NCBI GenBank assembly: GCA_964483025.1
Contig: CAYZZT010000007.1
Location: forward strand, 1 to 23,741
Reading direction: 5' to 3'
Source of the DNA: CAIZIN01 sp964483025
GTDB lineage: Bacteria > Patescibacteriota > Minisyncoccia > Phycocordibacterales > CAIZIN01
Length of the DNA: 23,741 nt
In this document: positions 13,731-19,159 of the stretch, piece after piece
How the letters are laid out: each line of letters starts with the position of its first letter
How positions within the stretch are numbered: position 1 is the stretch's first letter
Position numbers and translations under genes: made by a program
The notes under the pieces: model-generated
Databases searched by the model: none
Told to the model about the DNA's origin: nothing
The model's input: only the letters and a program-made list of their open reading frames with translations

Positions 13731-15272
13731 ATGGCATCTGAACCAAACGTAAAAGATATAATAAAACTTCTTGATGACGCCTCTGAGGCAGACATCGAGC
13801 TTATCTCACATGCCTACAATTTTTCAAAAAAAGCCCACGAGGGATTTACAAGATACTCTGGAGAACCATATTTCATCCACCCATTTGAAACCGCAAAAAT
13901 TCTCGCCGAACTCCAGGCTGGCCCCTCCACTATTTCTGCCGGACTTCTTCATGATGTTATTGAAGACACTAATGTAACAGCAGAAGAAATAAAAAAAGAA
14001 TTTGGACCAGAAATTTTATTTTTGATTGAAGGAGTTACCAAACTTGGAAAACTTCGCTATCAGGGTCGTGACAGATACATAGAATCTTTACGAAAACTTT
14101 TTGTGGCAATGTCACAAGATATTCGTGTACTCATTATTAAACTTTGTGATCGTCTGCACAATATGCGCACCCTTGATTTTGTACCCAAACATAAACAACT
14201 TCGTATTGCAAATGAAACAATGAAAATATATGCACAGCTTGCATATAGACTTGGTATTCGAAAAATTTCTCGAGAACTTGAGGACTTATCTTTTAAATAT
14301 ATTGAGCCAGAACATTACAATGAGGCTTTTAAAATGGTGAAGCAAAAAAATAAAGAAGCACTAGAAAAACTTGAAAAATTTCGAAAGTCTGTACAGAAAG
14401 CACTTTTTATGGCTGGCTTTACAACAGCAAAAACAGATTATCGAATTAAACATTTACATAGTTTTTATCGCAAGCTTGAACGTAAAGATTATGATCCGGA
14501 TAATATTTATGACACTCTTGCTATGCGCGTATATGTCCCAACGATTAGTGACTGCTACACAGCGCTCGGAATTATTCACAGCACTTGGCGACCACTCCCA
14601 GGTCGTATAAAAGACTATATTGCATTTCCAAAGCCCAATGGTTATAAAAGTCTCCACACTACAATTTTCACAGGAGATAATTCTATTGTTGAAATACAAA
14701 TAAGAACACCAGAAATCCATAAAGAGTCGGAATATGGTATTGCTTCTCATGCAATATACAAAAATCCATCTGTAGGAAGTATTGAAAACAAAAATTTACT
14801 TTGGATTAAAAATCTTTTACCATCAATGACAAAACTTGTAGAGAATGGAGACAATGTGGTTCAAGCAAAAGAAATACCAAATTGGCTTAAAGATATGGTA
14901 AAGCTTCAATCTGAAGCACAAGAAGAGGAATTTGCTCAAAATATGAGCGCAGATTTTTTTCAAAGACGACTTTTTGTGTTTACACCTAAAGGAGACGTTG
15001 TGGACCTACCAATAAATTCAACACCAATCGACTTTGCTTATGCAATTCACTCAGATATTGGCAATCGCCTAGCATCAGCAAAAATCGGAGGGAAAATGGC
15101 TTCTTTGGATAAAAAACTTCAAAATGGAGATATTGTGGAAGTGCAAACAAACAAAAACTCAAAGCCATCATCAAAATGGATGGAGATTGCCAAAACTTCA
15201 ATGGCAAAAAAACATATTAAAGATGCACTTATGAAAAACCCGGGAGCGAAGATAAACCCCCGCATCAAGTGA
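13731..15272 (+). CDS. rel: RelA/SpoT family (p)ppGpp synthetase/hydrolase, short form
   Basis: Makes and degrades the alarmone (p)ppGpp. 513 aa. The hydrolase domain (about 20-180) has the HD motif in GLLHDVIEDT and LCDRLHNMRTL. The synthetase domain (about 215-350) shows YDTLAMRVYV, the G-loop-type stretch RIKDYIAFPKPNGYKSLHTT, VEIQIRT and SEYGIASHAIYK. A TGS domain (about 408-470, LFVFTPKGDVVDLPINSTPIDFAYAIHSDIG in outline) follows. The protein ends soon after, lacking the helical, zinc-finger and ACT domains of full-length (about 700 aa) members, so ribosome sensing may differ. No Shine-Dalgarno; TAATAT lies 13 bases before the ATG. Both catalytic halves look intact. Confidence 0.94.
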   Translation: MASEPNVKDIIKLLDDASEADIELISHAYNFSKKAHEGFTRYSGEPYFIHPFETAKILAELQAGPSTISAGLLHDVIEDTNVTAEEIKKEFGPEILFLIEGVTKLGKLRYQGRDRYIESLRKLFVAMSQDIRVLIIKLCDRLHNMRTLDFVPKHKQLRIANETMKIYAQLAYRLGIRKISRELEDLSFKYIEPEHYNEAFKMVKQKNKEALEKLEKFRKSVQKALFMAGFTTAKTDYRIKHLHSFYRKLERKDYDPDNIYDTLAMRVYVPTISDCYTALGIIHSTWRPLPGRIKDYIAFPKPNGYKSLHTTIFTGDNSIVEIQIRTPEIHKESEYGIASHAIYKNPSVGSIENKNLLWIKNLLPSMTKLVENGDNVVQAKEIPNWLKDMVKLQSEAQEEEFAQNMSADFFQRRLFVFTPKGDVVDLPINSTPIDFAYAIHSDIGNRLASAKIGGKMASLDKKLQNGDIVEVQTNKNSKPSSKWMEIAKTSMAKKHIKDALMKNPGAKINPRIK

Positions 15273-15297
15273 GTAGTGAGTAGGTTGTAGTGAGTAG
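15273..15297. repeat. 25-bp repeat, copy B
   Basis: Begins on the base after the rel stop codon. Exact reverse complement of 9077-9101, made of GTAGTGAGTAG motifs. Confidence 0.8.
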
Positions 15298-15303
15298 AAA
15301 ATC

Positions 15304-15336
15304 AAAAAACTTTTCACCTAAAGTGAAAAGTTTTTT
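15304..15336. terminator. bidirectional terminator between rel and parB
   Basis: AAAAAACTTTTCAC/GTGAAAAGTTTTTT, a 14-bp perfect stem with T-runs on both strands. It covers the last six codons of parB and sits 31 bases after rel, so it can end both transcripts. Confidence 0.8.
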
Positions 15337-16316
15337 ATCGAATACATATCTTCGTCTTCTTCAGAATCTGTTTTAGCACTATCATCTATTGGCGTTACAA
15401 CAATCTCATCTCCATCAGTTCCTACATATCCCCCGCCCTTCTCCAATGCTCTTTCAATATCTGCATTTAGGCCCCCGCCGGTATTTAATTTATTTTTTTC
15501 AATTAAATCGAGGATACTTTGCAAATCCTGCGGAGAAAAGAAATCAATAACAATTTTTCCCCCAACATCTCTTTTCTCAATATGTACACGAGTACCTAAA
15601 GATTCTGTAAACTTTTCTTCGAGTTCTATAAGCTCTGGATCGTGCATTAGTTCAAGCCTGCGAACTTTATCATATGCAATTCGCCTTGCCATGCGCTCTG
15701 TCTCACGCACAGAAAACTTTTTGAACATAATTTCCTTAAATAAAGTATTTTGTTCTTCTGGACGCTCTTTGAGCATAAGCAAAGGTCTTGTGTGACCTTC
15801 TGAAATTCTTCCACTTGTTACCGCTTCTAAAATATCATCAGGAAGTAAAAGTACGCGCAAAGTATTAGAAACGTATTCCCTACTTTTTCCAACTTTTTCT
15901 GCAATTTGAGTGTGTTTTAGATTAAACTGATTTGCAAGTTGATCGAAAGCCCGAGCACGGTCGACAACATTTAGATCTTCGCGCTGGAGATTTTCAATAA
16001 TAGCAAGCTCAAGTTTTATACGTGCATCATCTGTTCCTGTCCGAATTATAGCAGGCACCTCGCGAAGGCCGGCAAGTTTTGAAGCACGGAGCCTTCGCTC
16101 TCCAGATACAAGCTCATATTCCACACGCATACTTCCATCGTCTTCAAAAATTTCTGCACGGGTAACAACAAGAGGTTGAAGTATGCCATACATACGAATA
16201 GATTCGGAAAGATCACGAAGTGCGCCTTCATCAAATTCTTTACGGGGCTGAAAAGGGTTTGGTTTGATTTTCTCAACCTCTACCCAGAAAATTGAGTTCT
16301 CATAAAATTGTGCCAT
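15318..16316 (-). CDS. parB: ParB-family chromosome partitioning protein
   Basis: ParB binds parS sites, spreads along DNA in a CTP-dependent way and works with ParA in chromosome segregation. 332 aa from ATG 16316. Motifs: IKPNPFQPRKEFDEGALRDL near the start, ILQPLVV, the CTP-binding box GERRLRASKLAGL, ENLQREDLN, and the helix-turn-helix LKHTQIAEKVGKSREYVSN. A linker and a C-terminal region follow. The tail is acidic (DDSAKTDSEEDEDMYS). ATG 16316 is chosen over TTG 16355 because TATAAT lies ten bases before it and the ParB core starts soon after. ParA is not in the window, and I did not find a parS site by eye. Confidence 0.94.
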   Translation of the reverse strand: MAQFYENSIFWVEVEKIKPNPFQPRKEFDEGALRDLSESIRMYGILQPLVVTRAEIFEDDGSMRVEYELVSGERRLRASKLAGLREVPAIIRTGTDDARIKLELAIIENLQREDLNVVDRARAFDQLANQFNLKHTQIAEKVGKSREYVSNTLRVLLLPDDILEAVTSGRISEGHTRPLLMLKERPEEQNTLFKEIMFKKFSVRETERMARRIAYDKVRRLELMHDPELIELEEKFTESLGTRVHIEKRDVGGKIVIDFFSPQDLQSILDLIEKNKLNTGGGLNADIERALEKGGGYVGTDGDEIVVTPIDDSAKTDSEEDEDMYSIKNFSL

Positions 16317-16326
16317 AGATAGTGGT

Positions 16327-16332
16327 ATTATA
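16327..16332 (-). promoter_or_regulatory. -10 box of parB
   Basis: Consensus TATAAT on the minus strand, ten bases before ATG 16316, with no Shine-Dalgarno between. The predicted leader is three to four bases. Confidence 0.45.
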
Positions 16333-16357
16333 TGCAATATTGCAGAGGAAATCAATT

Positions 16358-16394
16358 CTCTCTGTCATTCCGGTGAAGACCGGAATCCAGTCGG
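16358..16394. repeat. palindrome family copy 13 (reversed)
   Basis: GTCATTCCGGTGAAGACCGG then AATCCAGTC, just upstream of parB. Confidence 0.8.
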
Positions 16395-16415
16395 TAAGAA
16401 TGAATTTAATAAGTG

Positions 16416-16451
16416 AGTTAACAAACCCTACTATCGCTTAGTTTGTTAACT
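16416..16451. repeat. 11-bp inverted repeat between parB and the tRNA-Leu units
   Basis: AGTTAACAAAC/GTTTGTTAACT around a 14-base loop. Confidence 0.6.
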
Positions 16452-16465
16452 GAAGAATATATTTT

Positions 16466-16608
16466 GGATGGACTCGGTCACAAGTCGAATTTTTGCCGTC
16501 GCAAAAATTCGCTCGCGACCCCGCCTCGAAATTTTTTGTACTCAAAAAATTATACTCCGGCTTTCGAGCCCCTCACGCAACTGCTACCCAGCAGTTGCTC
16601 CCGGGCAC
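16466..16608 (-). repeat. tRNA-tail repeat unit B (Leu locus, outer, diverged)
   Basis: Read on the minus strand, the unit starts with GTGCCCGGG, the reverse complement of the tRNA-Leu acceptor end. Then come hairpin GCAACTGCT/AGCAGTTGC and GAGGGGCTCG, which is complementary to the T-arm 3' strand. A core with two hairpins follows, then CCGAGTCC, where the tRNA copy is cut short. Core stems differ from unit A but keep pairing: AATTTTTTG/CAAAAAATT and GAATTTTTGC/GCAAAAATTC. Confidence 0.8.
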
Positions 16609-16645
16609 AAAAAGATAAACTGGAAATTATTCCAGTTTATTTTTT
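16609..16645. terminator. terminator-like hairpin between units A and B
   Basis: ATAAACTGGAA/TTCCAGTTTAT with A and T runs outside the stem. The acceptor copies on both sides extend the pairing to a near-perfect palindrome over 16600-16654. Confidence 0.6.
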
Positions 16646-16797
16646 GTGCCCGGGGAGGGACTCGGCTAGGAATAAAATTTTTGTCGTCACAAAAATTTTT
16701 TCACAGCCCTGGCTCGGTACTTTTCTGTGCTCAGAAAAGTATACCTGCGCCTTTCGAGCCCCTCACGCAAGCTCTTCAAGAGCTTGCTCCCGGGCAC
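16646..16797 (-). repeat. tRNA-tail repeat unit A (Leu locus, inner)
   Basis: On the minus strand: GTGCCCGGG, hairpin GCAAGCTCT/AGAGCTTGC, GAGGGGCTCG, a core (16663-16756), then CCGAGTCCCTCCCCGGGCAC. The last segment copies the T-loop to acceptor end of tRNA-Leu next door, and the first segments are its inverted copy. The 94-base core is identical to that of unit C at the tRNA-Trp locus. Core hairpins: ACTTTTCTG/CAGAAAAGT and AAATTTTTGT/ACAAAAATTT. Confidence 0.92.
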
Positions 16798-16838
16798 AAA
16801 TAAAAAAACTTTCGTTTAAACGAAAGTTTTTTTATTTG
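16798..16838 (-). terminator. terminator hairpin after tRNA-Leu
   Basis: AAAAAAACTTTCG...CGAAAGTTTTTTT directly 3' of the tRNA on the minus strand. It is the centre of a 58-bp perfect palindrome (16789-16846) that includes the 3' acceptor strand of the tRNA itself. Confidence 0.75.
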
Positions 16839-16919
16839 TGCCCGGGGAGAGACTCGAACTCTCACACCTTTCGATACACGATTTTGAGTCGTGTGTGTCT
16901 ACCATTCCACCACCCGGGC
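16839..16919 (-). tRNA. tRNA-Leu (anticodon CAA)
   Basis: 81 nt, class II. The acceptor stem GCCCGGG/CCCGGGC is perfect, with discriminator A73. D-arm text TGGTGGAATGGTAGACAC is typical of tRNA-Leu. The anticodon stem CACGA/TCGTG encloses the loop CTCAAAA, so the anticodon CAA is at 16884-16886 and A36-A37-A38 are present. There is a short variable arm (ATC-GAAA-GGT) and T-arm GAGAG-TTCGAGT-CTCTC. CCA is not encoded. It diverges from miaA across 65 bases; TTGATT and TAAACT 16 bases apart could be its promoter. Confidence 0.97.
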
Positions 16920-16969
16920 AAATCAACCACTACGTCAGTTTACTAAAATTTACGAATAAATCAATGTTG

Positions 16970-16978
16970 TGTTATAAC
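16970..16978 (+). promoter_or_regulatory. TG-extended -10 box of miaA, leaderless spacing
   Basis: TGT-TATAAC is followed by six bases and ATG 16985, so transcription should begin at the A of the start codon. No Shine-Dalgarno. Confidence 0.6.
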
Positions 16979-16984
16979 ATACAA

Positions 16985-17932
16985 ATGACAAAACCAAAAC
17001 TCATAGTCATCCTCGGGCCCACAGCCTCGGGTAAAAGTGACCTAGCTGTAGAACTCGCCAAAAAATTAAGTGGCCTAAACCATACCAAAGGTATGGTCGG
17101 CCGAACTTCACGAAGTGAAGTTTTAGGCGAGGTTATTTCTGCTGACTCACGACAGGTGTACAAGGGAATGGATTTAGGAACTGGGAAAATAACAAAGAAA
17201 GAAATGAAAGGTGTCCCCCATCACCTACTCGATGTTTGTAGCCCTAAAAAAGTTTTCACCGTTGCCGAATATAAAAAACTTGCAGATAAAGCAATAAAAG
17301 ATATTTTGAAAAGAGGCAAACTTCCGATAATCTGCGGAGGTACTGGTTTTTATATTGATGCGGTTATCTTGGGAACCGAGTTCCCAAAAGTTCTTGCGAA
17401 TCCTAAATTGAGACAAGAGTTAGGAGTTATGAGTCATGAGGAATTACTTAAAATGCTCAAGAAACTTGATCCAGAGAGAGCTGAAACCGTTGATATAAAA
17501 AATAAAGTTCGATTGGTTCGAGCCATTGAAATCGCAACAGCTCTCGGCAAAGTTCCACCAACAAAAAATGCTATTGTTTACGATAGCATTTGTATTGGAA
17601 TCAAATGGCCAAAGGAAGAACTTTATGAAAGAATCTATACTCGAATAATTTCTCGTATTAAAAAAGGGATGATTAAGGAAATTGAAGATCTGCACAAAGC
17701 CGGTGTATCTTGGAAACGAATGTATTCACTTGGTCTTGAATATCGTTATATTTCACTATTTTTACAAGACAAACTTACTAAAGAAGAAATGATCGAAACC
17801 TTGCACACAAAAACCTCCCAATATGCAAAGCGACAGATGACCTGGTTTAAGAGGGATAAGAAAATTGTGTGGGTGGAGCCAGAGAAGCTTTGGGAGGCGG
17901 AAAAAGCAATTAGACTATTTTTAAAAAAATGA
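16985..17932 (+). CDS. miaA: tRNA dimethylallyltransferase MiaA with a palindromic insertion
   Basis: Transfers the dimethylallyl group to N6 of A37 in tRNAs that read U-starting codons. 315 aa from ATG 16985. Motifs: P-loop GPTASGKSD (residues 11-19), SADSRQVYKGMDLGTGK, PHHLLDV, CGGTGFYIDAVILG, and the C-terminal QYAKRQMTWFKRD. Residues 31-48 (LNHTKGMVGRTSRSEVLG), encoded at 17075-17128, are foreign to the family. Without them LSG would join EVISADS directly, as in other MiaA proteins. The gene lies between tRNA-Leu(CAA) and tRNA-Trp(CCA), both with A36-A37-A38, the sequence MiaA recognises. Longer reading frames upstream cross the tRNA and are not credible starts. Confidence 0.95.
   Translation: MTKPKLIVILGPTASGKSDLAVELAKKLSGLNHTKGMVGRTSRSEVLGEVISADSRQVYKGMDLGTGKITKKEMKGVPHHLLDVCSPKKVFTVAEYKKLADKAIKDILKRGKLPIICGGTGFYIDAVILGTEFPKVLANPKLRQELGVMSHEELLKMLKKLDPERAETVDIKNKVRLVRAIEIATALGKVPPTKNAIVYDSICIGIKWPKEELYERIYTRIISRIKKGMIKEIEDLHKAGVSWKRMYSLGLEYRYISLFLQDKLTKEEMIETLHTKTSQYAKRQMTWFKRDKKIVWVEPEKLWEAEKAIRLFLKK
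17073..17128. repeat. three-way-junction palindromic element inside miaA
   Basis: Outer stem GCCTAAA/TTTAGGC encloses two hairpins: CATACC-AAA-GGTATG (17081-17095) and AACTTCAC-GAA-GTGAAGTT (17104-17122). The junction contains TCGGCCGA. The 54-base addition is flanked by GGC on both sides and adds 18 codons without a stop. Confidence 0.85.
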
Positions 17933-17939
17933 TAAGATA
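17930..17939 (+). promoter_or_regulatory. possible tRNA-Trp -10 box overlapping the miaA stop
   Basis: The stop codon TGA of miaA also forms the TG extension of TGA-TAAGAT (17930-17938). The tRNA starts about ten bases later. Alternatively the tRNA is read through from miaA. Confidence 0.35.
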
Positions 17940-17949
17940 GCTCACATAC

Positions 17950-18021
17950 GGGCCTATAGTTTCAATGGTAAAACATCGGTTTCCAAAACCGCAGTTCGAG
18001 GTTCGAATCCTCGTGGGCCCG
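17950..18021 (+). tRNA. tRNA-Trp (anticodon CCA)
   Basis: 72 nt. Acceptor GGGCCTA/TGGGCCC (one T-G pair) with discriminator G73, the usual base for tRNA-Trp. The anticodon stem TCGGT/ACCGC has a T-C mismatch at its outer pair. The loop TTCCAAA puts CCA at 17983-17985, followed by A37 and A38. T-arm CGAGG-TTCGAAT-CCTCG. The CCA tail is not encoded. It starts 18 bases after miaA on the same strand, so the two may be co-transcribed. Confidence 0.97.
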
Positions 18022-18055
18022 CAATAAAAAAATACAGCATTAGCTGTTTTTTATT
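18022..18055 (+). terminator. terminator hairpin after tRNA-Trp
   Basis: ATACAGC-ATTA-GCTGT with flanking AAAAAA and TTTTTT. The surrounding acceptor copies extend it to a near-perfect inverted repeat over 18012-18066, as at the Leu locus. Confidence 0.7.
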
Positions 18056-18208
18056 GTGGGCCCACGCAAAAATGTGTCTAACATTTTTGAGGATTCGAAA
18101 GGCGCAGGTATACTTTTCTGAGCACAGAAAAGTACCGAGCCAGGGCTGTGAAAAAATTTTTGTGACGACAAAAATTTTATTCCTAGCCGAGTTCCTCGTG
18201 GGCCCGCA
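18056..18208 (+). repeat. tRNA-tail repeat unit C (Trp locus, inner)
   Basis: GTGGGCCCACG (inverted copy of the tRNA-Trp acceptor end), hairpin AAAAATGT/ACATTTTT, GAGGATTCG (complement of the T-arm end), a core (18096-18189), then CCGAGTTCCTCGTGGGCCCG, a near copy of the tRNA-Trp 3' end. The 94-base core equals that of Leu unit A base for base, while both ends follow tRNA-Trp instead of tRNA-Leu. Confidence 0.92.
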
Positions 18209-18239
18209 AAAAAAACACGGCATTTGCCGTTTTTTTATT
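18209..18239 (+). terminator. terminator-like hairpin between units C and D
   Basis: ACGGC-ATTT-GCCGT between AAAAAA and TTTTTTT. Confidence 0.65.
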
Positions 18240-18392
18240 GCGGACCCACGCAAAAATGCGACCAGCATTTTTGAGGACTCGAAAGGCGCAGGTATACTTT
18301 TCTGACCACAGAAAAGTACCGAGCCAGGGCTGTGAAAAAATTTTTGTGACAACAAAAATTTTATTCCTAGCCGAGTTTCTCGTGGGCCCGCA
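18240..18392 (+). repeat. tRNA-tail repeat unit D (Trp locus, outer)
   Basis: Same plan as unit C: inverted acceptor copy (GCGGACCCACG), hairpin AAAAATGC/GCATTTTT (pair changed from T-A to C-G relative to C), GAGGACTCG, a core with two substitutions, then CCGAGTTTCTCGTGGGCCCG. It ends 28 bases before the grpB-like gene. Confidence 0.9.
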
Positions 18393-18405
18393 TTTGCTTG
18401 AAATT

Positions 18406-18414
18406 TGATATAAT
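18406..18414 (+). promoter_or_regulatory. TG-extended -10 box of the grpB-like gene, leaderless spacing
   Basis: TGA-TATAAT followed by six bases and ATG 18421. The spacing is the same as at dus, miaA and the 22165-23625 gene. Confidence 0.6.
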
Positions 18415-18420
18415 ACCTAA

Positions 18421-18936
18421 ATGAATTCAATACTACTGCAAAAATATCAGCCGGCTTGGAAAAATAAATTTAATTTGGAGTCTACTGAAATTATAAAGAA
18501 ATTAGGTAATTTGATTATAGATATCCAACACATCGGAAGCACATCCGTGCCGGGAATGATGGCTAAACCGATTATAGATATTGGAGTATTAGTAAATTCG
18601 ACTGATGACATCTTTACTTTTGTAAATAAACTTAAATCTATAGGTTATTCGTATAAGCCAGAAATTTCATCTAATGAGCGAATTTTCTTTAGGAAAGGTG
18701 ATCCCGTTCAATATCACCTATCAATCACTAGTCCAATACATACATTTTGGAGCAGACAGATTCTATTCAGAGACTACTTAATTAGCCACCACGAATTTAT
18801 TCAAGAATATAACAATCTAAAACTAAAAAATATTAAGATGACACCCGAAGAAGATTTTGCAGACTTGTCTCTAAGTGAAACATACAATAAAGGCAAGGGT
18901 GAATTTGTGGCAAAGATTCTGGAATTAGCAAAATAA
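18421..18936 (+). CDS. GrpB-family nucleotidyltransferase-like protein
   Basis: 171 aa with the family hallmark IQHIGSTSVPGMMAKPIIDIGV (written in part), an N-terminal YQPAWKNKF like the usual Y-P-W start, and FRDYLISHHEFIQEYNNLK near the C-terminus. GrpB/UPF0157 proteins belong to the nucleotidyltransferase superfamily; most members have no proven substrate. It is complete, with ATG 18421 supported by the leaderless promoter. It is a stand-alone gene after the tRNA-Trp units, and this family is often scattered by transfer, though nothing in base use here proves that. Confidence 0.88.
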   Translation: MNSILLQKYQPAWKNKFNLESTEIIKKLGNLIIDIQHIGSTSVPGMMAKPIIDIGVLVNSTDDIFTFVNKLKSIGYSYKPEISSNERIFFRKGDPVQYHLSITSPIHTFWSRQILFRDYLISHHEFIQEYNNLKLKNIKMTPEEDFADLSLSETYNKGKGEFVAKILELAK

Positions 18937-18981
18937 AAAAACAGCCTCTTACCCCCAGCCATAATTTTGCGAATAATTATT

Positions 18982-19033
18982 TTGCAAAACACTAGGACAC
19001 AAGGGGTGTGCTATTCGCACACGTGTTTTGCGT
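18982..19033. repeat. nested hairpin after the grpB-like gene
   Basis: Outer arms GCAAAACAC/GTGTTTTGC enclose an inner hairpin GTGTGC-TATTC-GCACAC. Confidence 0.6.
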
Positions 19034-19053
19034 TTTCAAAATTGAGTTAATTA

Positions 19054-19150
19054 TATAATGTTTATTATGAGAGCTAATATCGGTAAAATTATGGCGGGGT
19101 AAGATTCGGCGAATCACAAAAATACCATCCTTGCGGATGGTATTTTTGTG
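19054..19150 (+). ncRNA. candidate short transcript or micro-ORF
   Basis: TATAAT at 19054-19059 is followed seven bases later by an 11-codon frame (19067-19102, MRANIGKIMAG) and then a strong hairpin with a T-run (19115-19150). This could be a small RNA of about 85 nt or a leaderless micro-peptide. No -35 and no known family; the hairpin can be explained by rpmG alone. Confidence 0.2.
19115..19150 (-). terminator. terminator of rpmG
   Basis: CACAAAAATACCATCC/GGATGGTATTTTTGTG, a 16-bp perfect stem with a four-base loop, nine bases after the rpmG stop. It may work in both directions. Confidence 0.8.
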
Positions 19151-19159
19151 AGCCAAACC

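Noticed and set aside
13409..13795. Open frame antisense to the start of rel
   Set aside because: It crosses the nested palindrome and a palindrome-family copy (SFLRRRESM), overlaps the rel start and lacks start signals.
16443..16946. Open frame over the tRNA-Leu and its repeat units (167 codons, plus strand)
   Set aside because: It is translated tRNA and repeat DNA; the repeating CPGRDS text comes from the acceptor copies, and no family match is visible.
16466..18392. CRISPR array
   Set aside because: The repeated cores have no unique spacers of constant length, and no cas genes are present; unit ends follow the neighbouring tRNA.
16466..18392. Integron attC cassettes
   Set aside because: The units fold as attC sites do, but no integrase or cassette genes are seen and the ends copy tRNA sequence instead of the attC core sites.
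17954..18430. Open frame antisense to tRNA-Trp and units C/D
   Set aside because: It reads the complement of the tRNA (GPRGFEPRTAVLETD is a typical false translation of a tRNA) and of the repeats.
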